DNA from: Vibrio hepatarius
Lineage (GTDB): Bacteria; Pseudomonadota; Gammaproteobacteria; Enterobacterales; Vibrionaceae
Assembly: GCF_018860525.1 (NCBI RefSeq)
Contig: NZ_JAHKPM010000035.1
Location: forward strand, 1-64,000
DNA: 64,000 nucleotides
Reading direction: 5' to 3'
Part shown: in pieces, positions 10,378 to 19,450 of the stretch
Position numbering within the stretch: the stretch's first letter is position 1
Layout: each line of letters opens with the position of its first letter
Made by a program: the position numbers and the translations under genes
The notes under the pieces: model-generated
The model's input: only the letters and a program-made list of their open reading frames with translations
Database searches by the model: none
What the model was told of the DNA's origin: nothing

Positions 10378-11487
10378 ATGGATAAGAAATCTCTGAATGT
10401 CGCCATCGTCGGAGCGGGTTTAAATGGCCTTGCCCTCGCACTATCTCTGCGCATGTTCGGCATCGAAGCGACCGTTTATGAAACATCAAGTAAGCCTCGG
10501 ATTGATGGCACTGGCATCATTATGTGGCCGGAAGGAATGCAGGTCCTCGCCGCACTCACCGATGCCGCGAAAGTAAAAGCCATAGGTAACACAGTTGATC
10601 TCATCACCACAGCAACGTTTAATTCTGATATCTTGAACCAGCTTTCTATGCGCCAAACAGGTAGCAAAGTCAATGCGGATGTGGGTTTATTCCATCGCCG
10701 CGATCTCTACCAATTACTGCTTGACGCCTATGGGGCGGATAATATTATCACTGGCCAGCACTGCACCGTTGAACGTGACACCATACTAATCAATGGTAAA
10801 CCACTGGTTGCAGATGTCATAGTCGGTGTTGATGGTGTATTTTCTCAGGTAAGAAAATATGTTGCTCCTGACGTCACTCTTCGCCAACCCAATGTTTATT
10901 GCTGCCGCGGCATGGTTGACTACCACAACCCAGCCTTGAGCGATGACGAATGCTATGTTTTTGCTGGTATGCAGTCACGCATTGTGACCTACACCTATAA
11001 CCGAGAGACCCAAGGCAAATATTGGTTTGCAGCCTGTAAAGTAGAATCAGGTGAGACATTAGATAAGCAAAAAATACTCGACCAGTTTGCCCATTACTCC
11101 CCTTACTTGCTGGAGATGATTAAGCAAACACCAGAGGAGCAGATTTTACCATCTTCACTGGTTGATATTGCACCATTTGAACAATGGTCACGTGATAATG
11201 TAGTCCTACTTGGCGATGCCTGCTGCGCGGTTCTGCCAACGATGGGGATTGGTTTTAGCCTTGGTATCGAAAATGCGTTCATCCTTGCCCAGAGCTTGGC
11301 TTCAAACTTCTTCGATATTCCTCAAGCATTAGCACGCTACCAAAACAGAGCGCAGCAACGCGCCCATGACTTACAAAACATCACCCATCGCTTGAGTGAG
11401 CTGACCTATACAGAGGCATTTAACCCAGCAGAAGTTGCCCAGTTGTACCAGCAGTTTACTGAAGTTAACAGCCGTTCACCGTTTTAG
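10378..11487 (+). CDS. FAD-dependent monooxygenase (PHBH/UbiH fold)
   Basis: A 369-residue flavoprotein monooxygenase. An N-terminal FAD-binding GxGxxG (GAGLNGLALAL) is at about residues 12-22, followed by the acidic ribose-binding end (YETSSKP). The DG motif (VGVDGVFSQVRK) lies near 150 and the GD motif (LLGDACCAVLPTMGIGF) near 280. The family hydroxylates aromatic or related small molecules using NAD(P)H and O2. The usual GDAAH is GDACC here, so it is a divergent member. No pathway partner is adjacent and the substrate is unknown. The ribosome site before the ATG is weak. Confidence 0.85.
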   Translation: MDKKSLNVAIVGAGLNGLALALSLRMFGIEATVYETSSKPRIDGTGIIMWPEGMQVLAALTDAAKVKAIGNTVDLITTATFNSDILNQLSMRQTGSKVNADVGLFHRRDLYQLLLDAYGADNIITGQHCTVERDTILINGKPLVADVIVGVDGVFSQVRKYVAPDVTLRQPNVYCCRGMVDYHNPALSDDECYVFAGMQSRIVTYTYNRETQGKYWFAACKVESGETLDKQKILDQFAHYSPYLLEMIKQTPEEQILPSSLVDIAPFEQWSRDNVVLLGDACCAVLPTMGIGFSLGIENAFILAQSLASNFFDIPQALARYQNRAQQRAHDLQNITHRLSELTYTEAFNPAEVAQLYQQFTEVNSRSPF

Positions 11488-11637
11488 AATAACCACAGCA
11501 CACTGGGCCCAGTTGATACGTTCACACACTCTGTGTGCTTGGTTTTCTTCATCTACGACAGCTTCTTTGCTTGTAAAACACAGAAGCTCATAGCCCAGAA
11601 AAAAATTATTCATGAAAAACCAATAGGCTAAAAACTT

Positions 11638-11922
11638 ATGATGATATTAATGTCGATTATATCTTTTCTTTCAATGCTGTTAATGGGATATTTTTTGCGG
11701 ATTTTATTCCCATTGCTCAAAGATAAACATCAAGAAAAACGGCAAAATTATTTAGAAATTTTGTCTCTATTAAATGCGGGTGAGGTTAAAAAAGCCTCTG
11801 ATTATGCTGCTTTAACCGCCCCTCATGATATCTACCAAGCAATAAAATCCATGGAACATGATAAAACCTTAAGCCATACGGACATTATTGTCATGATGCG
11901 AAAAGAACTTAGAATAAAGTAA
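11638..11922 (+). CDS. small membrane-anchored protein, unknown
   Basis: A 94-residue protein with one N-terminal hydrophobic segment (about residues 2-26) followed by a charged, helical cytoplasmic part (KDKHQEKRQNYLEIL; VMMRKELRIK). I recognise no family. It lies between the monooxygenase and the broken HopJ gene and is read in the same direction as both. Confidence is moderate that it is a real gene and low for any function. Confidence 0.5.
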   Translation: MMILMSIISFLSMLLMGYFLRILFPLLKDKHQEKRQNYLEILSLLNAGEVKKASDYAALTAPHDIYQAIKSMEHDKTLSHTDIIVMMRKELRIK

Positions 11923-12051
11923 GAGAGCCGTGTTCTGCTCAACTCGCAAAGTCATATATCCACAAACGGGGCTTTTTGCCACTTGTAGCCTAAGTTCCTC
12001 TTTGCCTAATGATATAGTAGTTAGTCTATTCAACGGTAAGGAAAAAGATAA

Positions 12052-12402
12052 ATGGATAAGTTTCTAAAGCGACTGACCACAGCACCTAATGACGTTATGT
12101 TTGATCAGTCAATACAATTGATAGACGAGTATTTTGACTTTCAACCAATTAACTTTGTAAACGGAGAAACTCAAAATCAAGCAGGAGAAAACAATGGCTC
12201 TTGTAAGATTTTTGCTTTCGCGCAAATGCAAGGCTTGGATGAGTCATCAACCTTAGCTTGCTTCGGCCAGTTTTATCGTGATGATGTGTTAAATAATCCA
12301 AATGGCAGCGATCAAGGAAAAATGTGCTGTGGCAGAACAACAATAGAAACATTAAAGGATGGGAAATCAATCTGGGCGGAAAAGAATCTAACCCAGATAT
12401 AA
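12052..12402 (+). pseudogene. HopJ family gene truncated and fused to transposase tail
   Basis: Residues 1 to about 87 match the HopJ family (PF08888), a short conserved protein widespread in marine Gammaproteobacteria: AGENNGSCKIFAFAQMQGLD and ACFGQFYRDDVL are its core. The normal C-terminal part of about 25 residues is missing. In its place are 29 residues (from QGKMCCGRTT) that match the C-terminus of the IS481-type transposase at 25407-26447. The frame is open across the join, so a 116-residue chimera could be made from a good ribosome site (TAAGGAA). Most likely this is a host gene broken by IS insertion followed by deletion. Confidence 0.8.
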
Positions 12403-12461
12403 TCTGACAGGCACCGAGTCGAAAAAGTGGGTAACTGTCAGATCAGGTCTGAATTAGTACA
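12308..12461 (+). mobile_element. IS481-type element relic (3' end with terminal repeat)
   Basis: The segment holds the last 29 codons of a transposase similar to the one at 25407-26447, though clearly diverged at the DNA level, and then the IS terminus. Read inward from 12461 the end is TGTACTAATTCAGACCTGAT..., against TGTAGTAGCTCAGACTTGAT... at the inner end of the complete element. All upstream IS sequence is gone. It marks the left edge of the acquired cluster. Confidence 0.75.
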
Positions 12462-12486
12462 GTCAAAGCGTACGAAAAGAACCTGT

Positions 12487-13761
12487 TCAATCGTTTGGAA
12501 CTAAAACGGCCCCATATACATTTGCAATCTCTTCAGCAATCATTTGGATACCTTTCCTCATGGTCTCTTCTGATTGCACATAGCTCAGCCGCAAGCATTG
12601 GCTGGCATGTTGAGGAAATACTTCCTGACCAAAGAAAAAGTACTCTCCTGGCACAACTAAAACACCACGAGCTTTCAACCTTTGATATAACTCGATAGAA
12701 GAAATAGGAAGTTCATCAAACCACAGCCAAAGGAAAATCGCGCCTTGAGGCTTATGGACACGAAACTTTGGATCCGGAATTGAGTTTAACAACAAGTCTA
12801 CCGCAAACTTTGCTTTCTCTGCATAATATGGCTGGATGACGTCTTCACTCAGGTGAAGAAGTTCATTCCTATGCAGAATTCGGTTTGCAATAGCGGGTCC
12901 TACACTGCTTGGGGCAAGATTCACAATACCATTTAAGTTTGTTAAAACTTGTGTCATTTCCTCACTCGAAATAATTATTCCACATCTCAGCCCGGGAAGT
13001 CCTAATTTAGAAAGACTCATACACAAGATTGTGTTCTCATTCCAGAAAGGAGCTACCTCTTCAAATATAATATTAGGGAATGGCAGTCCATAAGCATTAT
13101 CAATAATAAGAGGGATATTATTTTCCCGTGCGAGTTTATTTAACTGATGAATTTCATCATCAGTCAGTACATTACCTGTCGGATTGGTAGGCCGAGAAAC
13201 ACAAATGGCACAAATATCATCATTGACACTTAATTCATCAAAGTTAATGTGATATTTAAACTGTCGATTATCCAAAATTTCTATTTCAGGAAAGTAAGAA
13301 GCAAAGATATCTTCGTCTAAACCAGTATCAGCATAACCGATATATTCTGGTGCTAAAGGCAGAAGAATTTTGTTTTTTTTACCGTCTGGTTGCTTACCTG
13401 CTAACAAGTTAAATAAGTAGAAAAAACTACTTTGGCTACCATTTGTGATCGTTATATTTTTCTCTGAAATGTCCCAGCCGTATGTCTTTTTCAAGAATAG
13501 AGAAAGTGATTTTATAAAGCTATTCTTCCCTTGCGGTCCGTCATAGTTCATCATTGCAGAAATCAGTTCACCATCTTGCAACATTTCTTCACTGATTTGT
13601 TGAAAGTAATCAACTATTTCTGGTATCGCTGCAGGATTACCACCACCGAGCATTAACGTGCCGGGCGTACGAATCCCTTCATTCAGATCATTCAGATCAT
13701 TCATCAACTGAGTAATGCCTGAATATTGGTTAAAATTTTGGCCAAAGGATGAAATTTTCAT
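12487..13761 (-). CDS. valine-pyruvate aminotransferase AvtA-like
   Basis: A 424-residue fold-type I PLP aminotransferase closely resembling AvtA: SGITQLMNDLND, RTPGTLMLGGGNPA, RPTNPTGN (190-197), the PLP-contact DNAYG (221-225) and Lys252 in SLSKLGLPGLRCG. AvtA exchanges amino groups among valine, alanine, 2-aminobutyrate and related aliphatic acids. It is the last gene of the cluster, 169 bases after the LeuA paralogue, so it plausibly aminates the chain-extended 2-oxo acid. Against E. coli AvtA there is a three-residue repeat (NDLNDL) caused by a 9-bp tandem duplication. It may be a host-type paralogue recruited into the cluster; the true substrate is not established. Confidence 0.88.
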   Translation of the reverse strand: MKISSFGQNFNQYSGITQLMNDLNDLNEGIRTPGTLMLGGGNPAAIPEIVDYFQQISEEMLQDGELISAMMNYDGPQGKNSFIKSLSLFLKKTYGWDISEKNITITNGSQSSFFYLFNLLAGKQPDGKKNKILLPLAPEYIGYADTGLDEDIFASYFPEIEILDNRQFKYHINFDELSVNDDICAICVSRPTNPTGNVLTDDEIHQLNKLARENNIPLIIDNAYGLPFPNIIFEEVAPFWNENTILCMSLSKLGLPGLRCGIIISSEEMTQVLTNLNGIVNLAPSSVGPAIANRILHRNELLHLSEDVIQPYYAEKAKFAVDLLLNSIPDPKFRVHKPQGAIFLWLWFDELPISSIELYQRLKARGVLVVPGEYFFFGQEVFPQHASQCLRLSYVQSEETMRKGIQMIAEEIANVYGAVLVPND

Positions 13762-13930
13762 GTGTCCTACCTAATAGGATAGATATTTAAATTAAAACTA
13801 CACTAATTTATTTGAACAATAGCATATTAAAATAATTGAAATAATTGAAAGTCTTTCTAAAAACTTTAAATACAGTGAAATCAATATTTAATTATATACT
13901 TTAATATCTACATGGTATCAAAAAAATTAA

Positions 13931-15508
13931 TTAAGCACACCTAAAGATATACTTACCTTTCCTTAGTTCATATATTTTTTGCAATAAATAGATACTATTC
14001 ATGACCTGCACCATCGACAGGACTGATGCATTAACAACGTCTAAACTCAGACCGGTACCATAAAGTTTACGGCCATGATAATTGACAATAATATTTACCT
14101 GGTTATAAGTTGAAATGCCTTTTCTCTTTGTCGTCACATTATAATAATCTATTTCAAACTCATAACCACAAGCTTGTTTCATGCACTCAAATACAGCATT
14201 TACAGGACCATCACCAGTGGCTGTTTGAGAGATCTTGTCGTTACTTTCATTACCAGCCCTTGTAACTGTAAGGTTTACTGTTGCTTTAGTTCGTTCATCA
14301 GATTCTGTCATAACACTTAAAGTGTCAAATTTGTAAGGTTCGGCGACTTCACTATGCATATTGTCATGAAACACTAATGCCTCAAGATCATAATCATATA
14401 CTTGGCCTTTAATATCAGCTAAATCTATAAATTTTTGATAGATATCTTCTAGGTTATAATCGTCTTCAGTGTACCCCATTTCAGTCAAACGATGTTTGAT
14501 CACATGTCGCCCTGATCGAGAAGTCAGGTTGAGATTATTTTTATTTAACCCGACGCTTTCGGGCGTTATAATCTCATACGTATTTTTTCCTTTGAGAATA
14601 CCATCCTGATGAATACCTGATGAGTGGGAAAAGGCATTTGCACCAACAATCGCTTTATTGGGTTGTACAGGCATATCACATAACTGACTAACTATCTGAC
14701 TTGTACGATGAATCTCTTTTGATTTGATATTGGTTAAGAACCCCAGAGAATTTTCCTTGTTTTTTAAAACCATTGCTATTTCTTCTAAAGAGCAATTTCC
14801 AGCTCGCTCTCCAATGCCATTCATCGTACATTCGATTTGACGTGCACCACTTTGAATCGCTGAAAGAGAATTAGCTACAGCCAATCCCAAATCATTATGG
14901 CAATGTACAGAAATGATAGCATTATCAATGTTTGGTACACGATTAAATAAGTTCTGAATAATCATGCTATATTCATCTGGAACAGTGTAACCAACAGTAT
15001 CAGGAATGTTAATAGTTTTTGCACCTGCTGAGATGGCAGACTCTACCATGCGGCACAAATTATCAATCGGTGTACGCCCTGCATCTTCACATGAAAATTC
15101 CACATCATCAGTATATTTTCTGGCATGTTGAATAGAACTAACAGCTTTTTTTAAAACACTATCAAAATCACTCCGTAATTTATGTTCAATATGAATTTTC
15201 GAAGTTGATATAAAAGTATGTATCCTAAATTCATTAGCGACTTTCAATGCTTGTCCAGCAGCATCAATATCATTCTTTAAAGCACGCGCAAGCGCACAAA
15301 CTTTACTATCTTTAATCTGTTTAGCAATCATCTGTACAGATTTGAAATCACCAGGTGATGAAACAGGAAAACCCACTTCCATCACATCAACGCCAAGCCG
15401 TTCAAGTGCCAAGGCTATTTGCATTTTTTCATTCACTGACAAACTTGATGTAAGGGCCTGTTCACCATCACGTAATGTTGTATCGAATATAATAATTTGG
15501 TCAGACAT
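13931..15508 (-). CDS. 2-isopropylmalate synthase (LeuA) paralogue
   Basis: A 525-residue protein, the length of E. coli LeuA. Catalytic motif DTTLRDGEQ is at 9-17, with metal ligands Asp14, His202, His204 (SVHCHNDLG) and Asn238 ([12 protein letters not shown]). The C-terminal regulatory domain is kept ([12 protein letters not shown]). LeuA condenses acetyl-CoA with 3-methyl-2-oxobutanoate; relaxed members extend other 2-oxo acids by one carbon. No leuB or leuCD operon accompanies it and it sits in a transferred cluster, so it is probably a dedicated pathway enzyme. It has its own leader (15509-15745) with a duplicated stem-loop and a possible 10-codon peptide. The ribosome site AAGGGAA precedes the ATG. 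Confidence 0.92.
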   Translation of the reverse strand: MSDQIIIFDTTLRDGEQALTSSLSVNEKMQIALALERLGVDVMEVGFPVSSPGDFKSVQMIAKQIKDSKVCALARALKNDIDAAGQALKVANEFRIHTFISTSKIHIEHKLRSDFDSVLKKAVSSIQHARKYTDDVEFSCEDAGRTPIDNLCRMVESAISAGAKTINIPDTVGYTVPDEYSMIIQNLFNRVPNIDNAIISVHCHNDLGLAVANSLSAIQSGARQIECTMNGIGERAGNCSLEEIAMVLKNKENSLGFLTNIKSKEIHRTSQIVSQLCDMPVQPNKAIVGANAFSHSSGIHQDGILKGKNTYEIITPESVGLNKNNLNLTSRSGRHVIKHRLTEMGYTEDDYNLEDIYQKFIDLADIKGQVYDYDLEALVFHDNMHSEVAEPYKFDTLSVMTESDERTKATVNLTVTRAGNESNDKISQTATGDGPVNAVFECMKQACGYEFEIDYYNVTTKRKGISTYNQVNIIVNYHGRKLYGTGLSLDVVNASVLSMVQVMNSIYLLQKIYELRKGKYIFRCA

Positions 15509-15555
15509 TTCCCTTTTCCCAACTTTATATATTTAGTCATTAAAAGCTCAAAACA

Positions 15556-15591
15556 TTCCTTTGATTTATTTTACCAAAACATCCAAAGGAA
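15556..15591 (-). promoter_or_regulatory. stem-loop in leuA-paralogue leader (second copy)
   Basis: A perfect 8-bp stem (TTCCTTTG / CAAAGGAA on the plus strand) lies in the leader. On the transcript it is followed by a T-rich tract (TGTTTTGAG). It is a diverged duplicate of the terminator at 15681-15721; the flanking 23-bp segment (15585-15607 and 15714-15736) differs at one position. It could act as an attenuator or may just be a duplication remnant. Confidence 0.4.
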
Positions 15592-15598
15592 CAGTCAT
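15566..15598 (-). CDS. possible 10-codon leader peptide before leuA paralogue
   Basis: A minus-strand ATG opens MTVPLDVLVK and stops 57 bases before the LeuA-type start. Five of the ten residues are Val or Leu. The codons overlap a stem-loop (15556-15591). Leader peptides rich in the end-product amino acid control leu and ilv operons by attenuation, so this could be one. The ribosome site is poor and such a short ORF can occur by chance. Confidence 0.25.
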   Translation of the reverse strand: MTVPLDVLVK

Positions 15599-15680
15599 CT
15601 TCGATTTAATTTGTTTATAAATAATTTACTCGATCAGAAATTTAACTTTTTATGATTTTATATTTCACTATAAATAACTC

Positions 15681-15721
15681 AAAAAAGTTCCTTTTATTTA
15701 AAATAAAATATTAAAAGGAAC
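15681..15721 (-). terminator. Rho-independent terminator after leuD-leuC fusion gene
   Basis: On the minus strand a perfect 10-bp stem (GTTCCTTTTA / TAAAAGGAAC) is followed directly by TTTTTTGAG. It lies 25 bases past the LeuDC stop and should end or reduce the upstream operon transcript, leaving the LeuA and AvtA genes to a promoter within 15509-15680. Confidence 0.65.
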
Positions 15722-15745
15722 AGTTATCTTCGATTTCAAATCTTT

Positions 15746-17695
15746 TTATAAAGGACTTGATTGTTTTAGATCTTGAAAAGATATAATTCTGCCTGCTATG
15801 GCGCTGGCAGCAACAGTCTCCGGACTCGCCAGCCATACAGAACCAGGACCAGAGCGGCCAGGAAAATTCCTGTTAGTGGCACTGATCGTAACTTGTGATG
15901 AATCTGTGGAAGATCCAGGGCCACAGTTAGCGCATGCGCCACATGCAGGTTCTAATAAAACAGCACCAATCTCTTGGAAGGTATCCAAATAACCTTGTTC
16001 AAGGCAGTAATCCCGGACATCAACGGTACCGAACTGTAAATACAAAGTAACACGGTCTGGCAACTTCATGCCCCGATAAACAGCCCAAGACAGCACATGG
16101 TGGTATGCGTCAAAATCTTCACGCTTACCTGCAGTACAAGAACCGCCATAGGCAATATCTATTTCAACCAGCTCAGAGAAAGAATCAATGCTGATCCCAT
16201 TCCCGGGATCACCTGGTGATGCAAGCATCGGCTGAATCAGGCTACAGTCAATATCAAAATTAGCAGTATAGTATGCGTTCGGATCACTGGTCATCCATGG
16301 ATCTATCGTGAAATCAACACCCCGACGTTCTTTTAAGAATCGAACCGTTTTTGCATCGGGTGCAACAAGCCCAGTGAATCCGCCCAGTTCAGCGCACATA
16401 TTTGTCAAAGTTGCCCGTTCGTCAATTGACAGTGCTGATATAACATCACCACGGAATTCAAAAACTTTGCCTACACCAACACCACCTTTAATATCTGGCA
16501 AAGCAAGAAGATATAATGCTATATCTTTCGCTGAAACACCCGGCTGCAACTCACCGTTTAATTCAATCAAAATTGATTCTGGCATGGTTAAACGAATCAT
16601 CCCTGTAACAAGACAATTGGCCATTTCGGTAGAGCCAACACCAAACGCAACACAGCCCAAGGCACCACTATGACAAGTATGAGAATCTGTGCCCGCAACA
16701 ATCTGGCCAGGTAGTGCATATCGCTCAGCCATAATGGCGTGTGATATACCTTCAGAACCCTCCGAGTTTTTTAGATATCCATGTGAAATCAAACCATGCT
16801 TTTCGGTAAATTCACGATGAACAGCTGACAATCCCTGAAGCTTATCGACCAATCCATTGGTCATATGTATGACACTTTTATGCATGTAAGACAGGTGGTC
16901 TTCAAAAGCAACAATGCTTTCCTTTTCATACAGATAAAGTGTGTCGGGGAAAACTTCATTAAGTAGGCTTGAACACATACCGGTATAGTATTCATGAAAA
17001 AATCGCCAATGAGCATGAACAAAAACACCTTTGTTGATAGAAACATCTACACCTGTATCTTTCGTAGGTACCAAATTCCTTTGAATAATTTTCTGAAAAA
17101 GTGTTTGGGGCGATTTTATATCTGCGTGACCTACAGTCGATAGTATATTCTCAGCTGAAAGGCATTGTTTTCCAAACTTTAATAATCCCCCCATCTGGAT
17201 AATCTTTGCAGACAATTCATCACGATCCTGAACAAAATCCTCAATCTGTACGACTTCGCCTTTCATGACCCTTTCAAGTAATGAAAAGTCAGTCGAGGTT
17301 AACAGTCCGAGATTATCTGCATTCTGCCGATAAATCCTCTCAAAGCTTTTTGCAAAAACAATTTTTACACCTGCATATTTCTCTGCGGCAGGACTATGCT
17401 CTCTCGAAGATCCTTTACCATAACGGTAACCAGCAACAATCACTTCTATGCCAGACTTTTTTACTGCTCCTTGGCCAATTGGTAATGTATTTCCACATTT
17501 TAAGCCTGTATAAGGATACTCACCTAAAACACTATCATAATAAGATAATGAAGGGATTGGTGTAATCTCGTCTGTTGAAATATCATCTCTTAGTGTACCT
17601 GCCATATCCAGCGTAAATTTCTCTCCTGCTAACTGGCTTTCTATCTTATTCGGATCTTGGGTCAGAAATAATACGTTTGGTTTCAGTGATAACAC
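15746..17695 (-). CDS. fused LeuD-LeuC type dehydratase/isomerase (small subunit first)
   Basis: About 649 residues joining both halves of an isopropylmalate-isomerase-like enzyme in reverse order. Counting from an in-frame TTG at 17713, the swivel (LeuD-like) domain holds YGKGSSREH at 98-106. The catalytic LeuC-like domain (about 220-655) has GTDSHT (341-346), the 4Fe-4S cysteines 525, 591 and 594 (GGSCTAG, CGAC) and TNRNFPGRSG (613-622). Such enzymes shift the hydroxyl of alkylmalates by dehydration and rehydration. Next to the LeuA paralogue it should act on that enzyme's product. I prefer the GTG at 17695, which has GAGGG upstream. A terminator follows the gene. Confidence 0.88.
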   Translation of the reverse strand: MLSLKPNVLFLTQDPNKIESQLAGEKFTLDMAGTLRDDISTDEITPIPSLSYYDSVLGEYPYTGLKCGNTLPIGQGAVKKSGIEVIVAGYRYGKGSSREHSPAAEKYAGVKIVFAKSFERIYRQNADNLGLLTSTDFSLLERVMKGEVVQIEDFVQDRDELSAKIIQMGGLLKFGKQCLSAENILSTVGHADIKSPQTLFQKIIQRNLVPTKDTGVDVSINKGVFVHAHWRFFHEYYTGMCSSLLNEVFPDTLYLYEKESIVAFEDHLSYMHKSVIHMTNGLVDKLQGLSAVHREFTEKHGLISHGYLKNSEGSEGISHAIMAERYALPGQIVAGTDSHTCHSGALGCVAFGVGSTEMANCLVTGMIRLTMPESILIELNGELQPGVSAKDIALYLLALPDIKGGVGVGKVFEFRGDVISALSIDERATLTNMCAELGGFTGLVAPDAKTVRFLKERRGVDFTIDPWMTSDPNAYYTANFDIDCSLIQPMLASPGDPGNGISIDSFSELVEIDIAYGGSCTAGKREDFDAYHHVLSWAVYRGMKLPDRVTLYLQFGTVDVRDYCLEQGYLDTFQEIGAVLLEPACGACANCGPGSSTDSSQVTISATNRNFPGRSGPGSVWLASPETVAASAIAGRIISFQDLKQSSPL

Positions 17696-17770
17696 GAAAA
17701 TACCCTCTGTCAAAATTAGTTTTTTTCCACTAAATAATTAGCGAAATATTTTAATTATTATATATTTAAA

Positions 17771-18127
17771 TCATTCGGCGCGTGTCTTTCCTCCCCAGAT
17801 AGCACAAATAAGAGCGCCCTCATCAGACGACCAGGCATGCTTACTTCCGGGTTCATAGATTACAAAATCGCCTTTTCTATAAGTACCAAAATCATCAGTA
17901 AAACAGCCATCTAAGATCAAAAAGGTTTCATGTCCATCATGGATATGGCAATCAGCTCTTGCACCTGGCTGGCACTGCACAATTGATATTTTCTGAGCCG
18001 TCTTTTCACAGTGATATAAAGTTGCTATTCTGGCGCCATTACGTCCAAGGGTATTGTGCGCTTCCCAATTGATTATTTCTGGATTTTTAATCAGTTCATC
18101 AAAGTTAACTACAGATGGCATTTTCAT
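17771..18127 (-). CDS. small single-domain cupin
   Basis: A 118-residue cupin. Motif 1 is GARADCHIHDGHETFLILDG (the two histidines of HIH, a Glu and a following Gly), and motif 2 is YRKGDFVIYEPGSKHAW with its distal His. It therefore has a full set of metal ligands, and resembles the ChrR/cupin_7 type. It begins directly after the stop of the MFS gene (zero bases between), so the two are co-translated. In a biosynthetic cluster a cupin could be an oxygenase, an isomerase or a ligand-sensing regulator; the sequence does not decide. Confidence 0.8.
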   Translation of the reverse strand: MKMPSVVNFDELIKNPEIINWEAHNTLGRNGARIATLYHCEKTAQKISIVQCQPGARADCHIHDGHETFLILDGCFTDDFGTYRKGDFVIYEPGSKHAWSSDEGALICAIWGGKTRAE

Positions 18128-19423
18128 TTAGAAATTCCTGTTTTCATTCGTAATAAATGTTTGTTTAATGGGTTTTGGAAACAAGTAAAGAGACATTAAT
18201 GCGCTCAATCCCGAAGCCAGCCAAACCATATCCCAGCCATGTAGAGTAAGCAGAGCGGGAATCACGAGTGGTGTGACACAAAAAATGCCATACACAACAG
18301 TATTTCCCATTGCCAATGCTGTTCCTGTGCGTTCAACACCAGCAATAATTGCAAGTTCTGTATAAGCAACACCATGCCAAGCAGAAACAAAAATTCCCGA
18401 AATTGTAATGAGGGCAACCAAACTAATCATGATAAGCGGTTGAGATACCGAATCCTGAGGAAGAAGCGCCACTTCAAGTGCAAGCAACAAGAATGACGCT
18501 AGACTCAGCAAACAACATGTCCGTAAAAACTCTCTTCGATTCTTACGTTTGTCAGTCCATCGACCTGCCCAGATACGTGAAACTATCGCACCCACCTGAA
18601 TAACAGCAAGACAAGTAGAAATAACCGCGACACCAACTTTTCCAAAGTCATTTAGAAATACAGTCGCAAAAGTAATAATGGCGAACTGAGGGGCACAAAA
18701 AATGCCTATAGCGAAAACAATGCGCCATACGCTTATTCGCTTCAGAGGACTCGTGATTTTCTGAGTCTGTGTCGCCGCATGAACATGAGTTTTACTTGAT
18801 GTCTGCTTTTCACTTATCGGTTGGTACAGCCAGCGCCAAGAGTAAAGGGCACATATAATACAAAGAACAGCAGAAAATCCATAAATAGCATCAAAACCAT
18901 AATTAAGGGCCAAAAAAGGAAACAACAACGCACCAATACCGTATCCGGCTGGAACGGCAGATTGTCTGAGGCTCATTGCAAATCCTCGTTCCCCCTCCTG
19001 GAACCAGGACATGATCGCACGCCCGCTTGCACCATTCACACAGCTCCCCAGCAAGCCAATGAACAACACACTTGTTGCAAGTAAGGGCAAATCCGGAATA
19101 AAGTCCTCTGTGGGTACGACGAAAAATGTCATAAAAATCAGGATTACAGAAGTTGAAAGAAGACCGATGACCAGAACAGCGCGGTCACCCAGACGGTCAG
19201 TAAGAAGGCCCCATGGCAACTCACTCACGGCGGCGCCAAGACCAATCATTGACATGACCCAACCTAAATGAATCGTCGACAACTCATAGCCTGCCCTCAT
19301 AAAAACAGCACTGGCAGGAATCCCCCCAACAACCATTGAAAAGCTGATATTTGCAGCAATCCCTACGAACAGCACTCTCCAACGATGGGAGTGATTTGAT
19401 GCATAATTTCTAGTTGGTTCCAT
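18128..19423 (-). CDS. MFS transporter (probable product exporter)
   Basis: A 431-residue polytopic protein with about 12 hydrophobic segments, split by a charged central loop near residues 200-220. A loop 2-3 motif (LPWGLLTDRLGDRAVLVIG, about 65-85) identifies the major facilitator superfamily. It is translated together with the cupin and lies within the biosynthetic operon, which suggests export of the product and self-protection. Import of a precursor is possible. No subfamily-specific substrate residues are recognisable. Confidence 0.85.
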   Translation of the reverse strand: MEPTRNYASNHSHRWRVLFVGIAANISFSMVVGGIPASAVFMRAGYELSTIHLGWVMSMIGLGAAVSELPWGLLTDRLGDRAVLVIGLLSTSVILIFMTFFVVPTEDFIPDLPLLATSVLFIGLLGSCVNGASGRAIMSWFQEGERGFAMSLRQSAVPAGYGIGALLFPFLALNYGFDAIYGFSAVLCIICALYSWRWLYQPISEKQTSSKTHVHAATQTQKITSPLKRISVWRIVFAIGIFCAPQFAIITFATVFLNDFGKVGVAVISTCLAVIQVGAIVSRIWAGRWTDKRKNRREFLRTCCLLSLASFLLLALEVALLPQDSVSQPLIMISLVALITISGIFVSAWHGVAYTELAIIAGVERTGTALAMGNTVVYGIFCVTPLVIPALLTLHGWDMVWLASGLSALMSLYLFPKPIKQTFITNENRNF

Positions 19424-19450
19424 AAAAATAAGCCTATTTAAATATTCTGA

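Noticed and set aside
11488..11637. Possible terminator after the FAD monooxygenase
   Set aside because: Only short imperfect arms (CACAC / GTGTG) and no clear T-run.
15746..17695. Housekeeping leuCD genes
   Set aside because: The order is reversed and fused, the gene lies in a transferred cluster and no leuB is present, so it is treated as a pathway paralogue.
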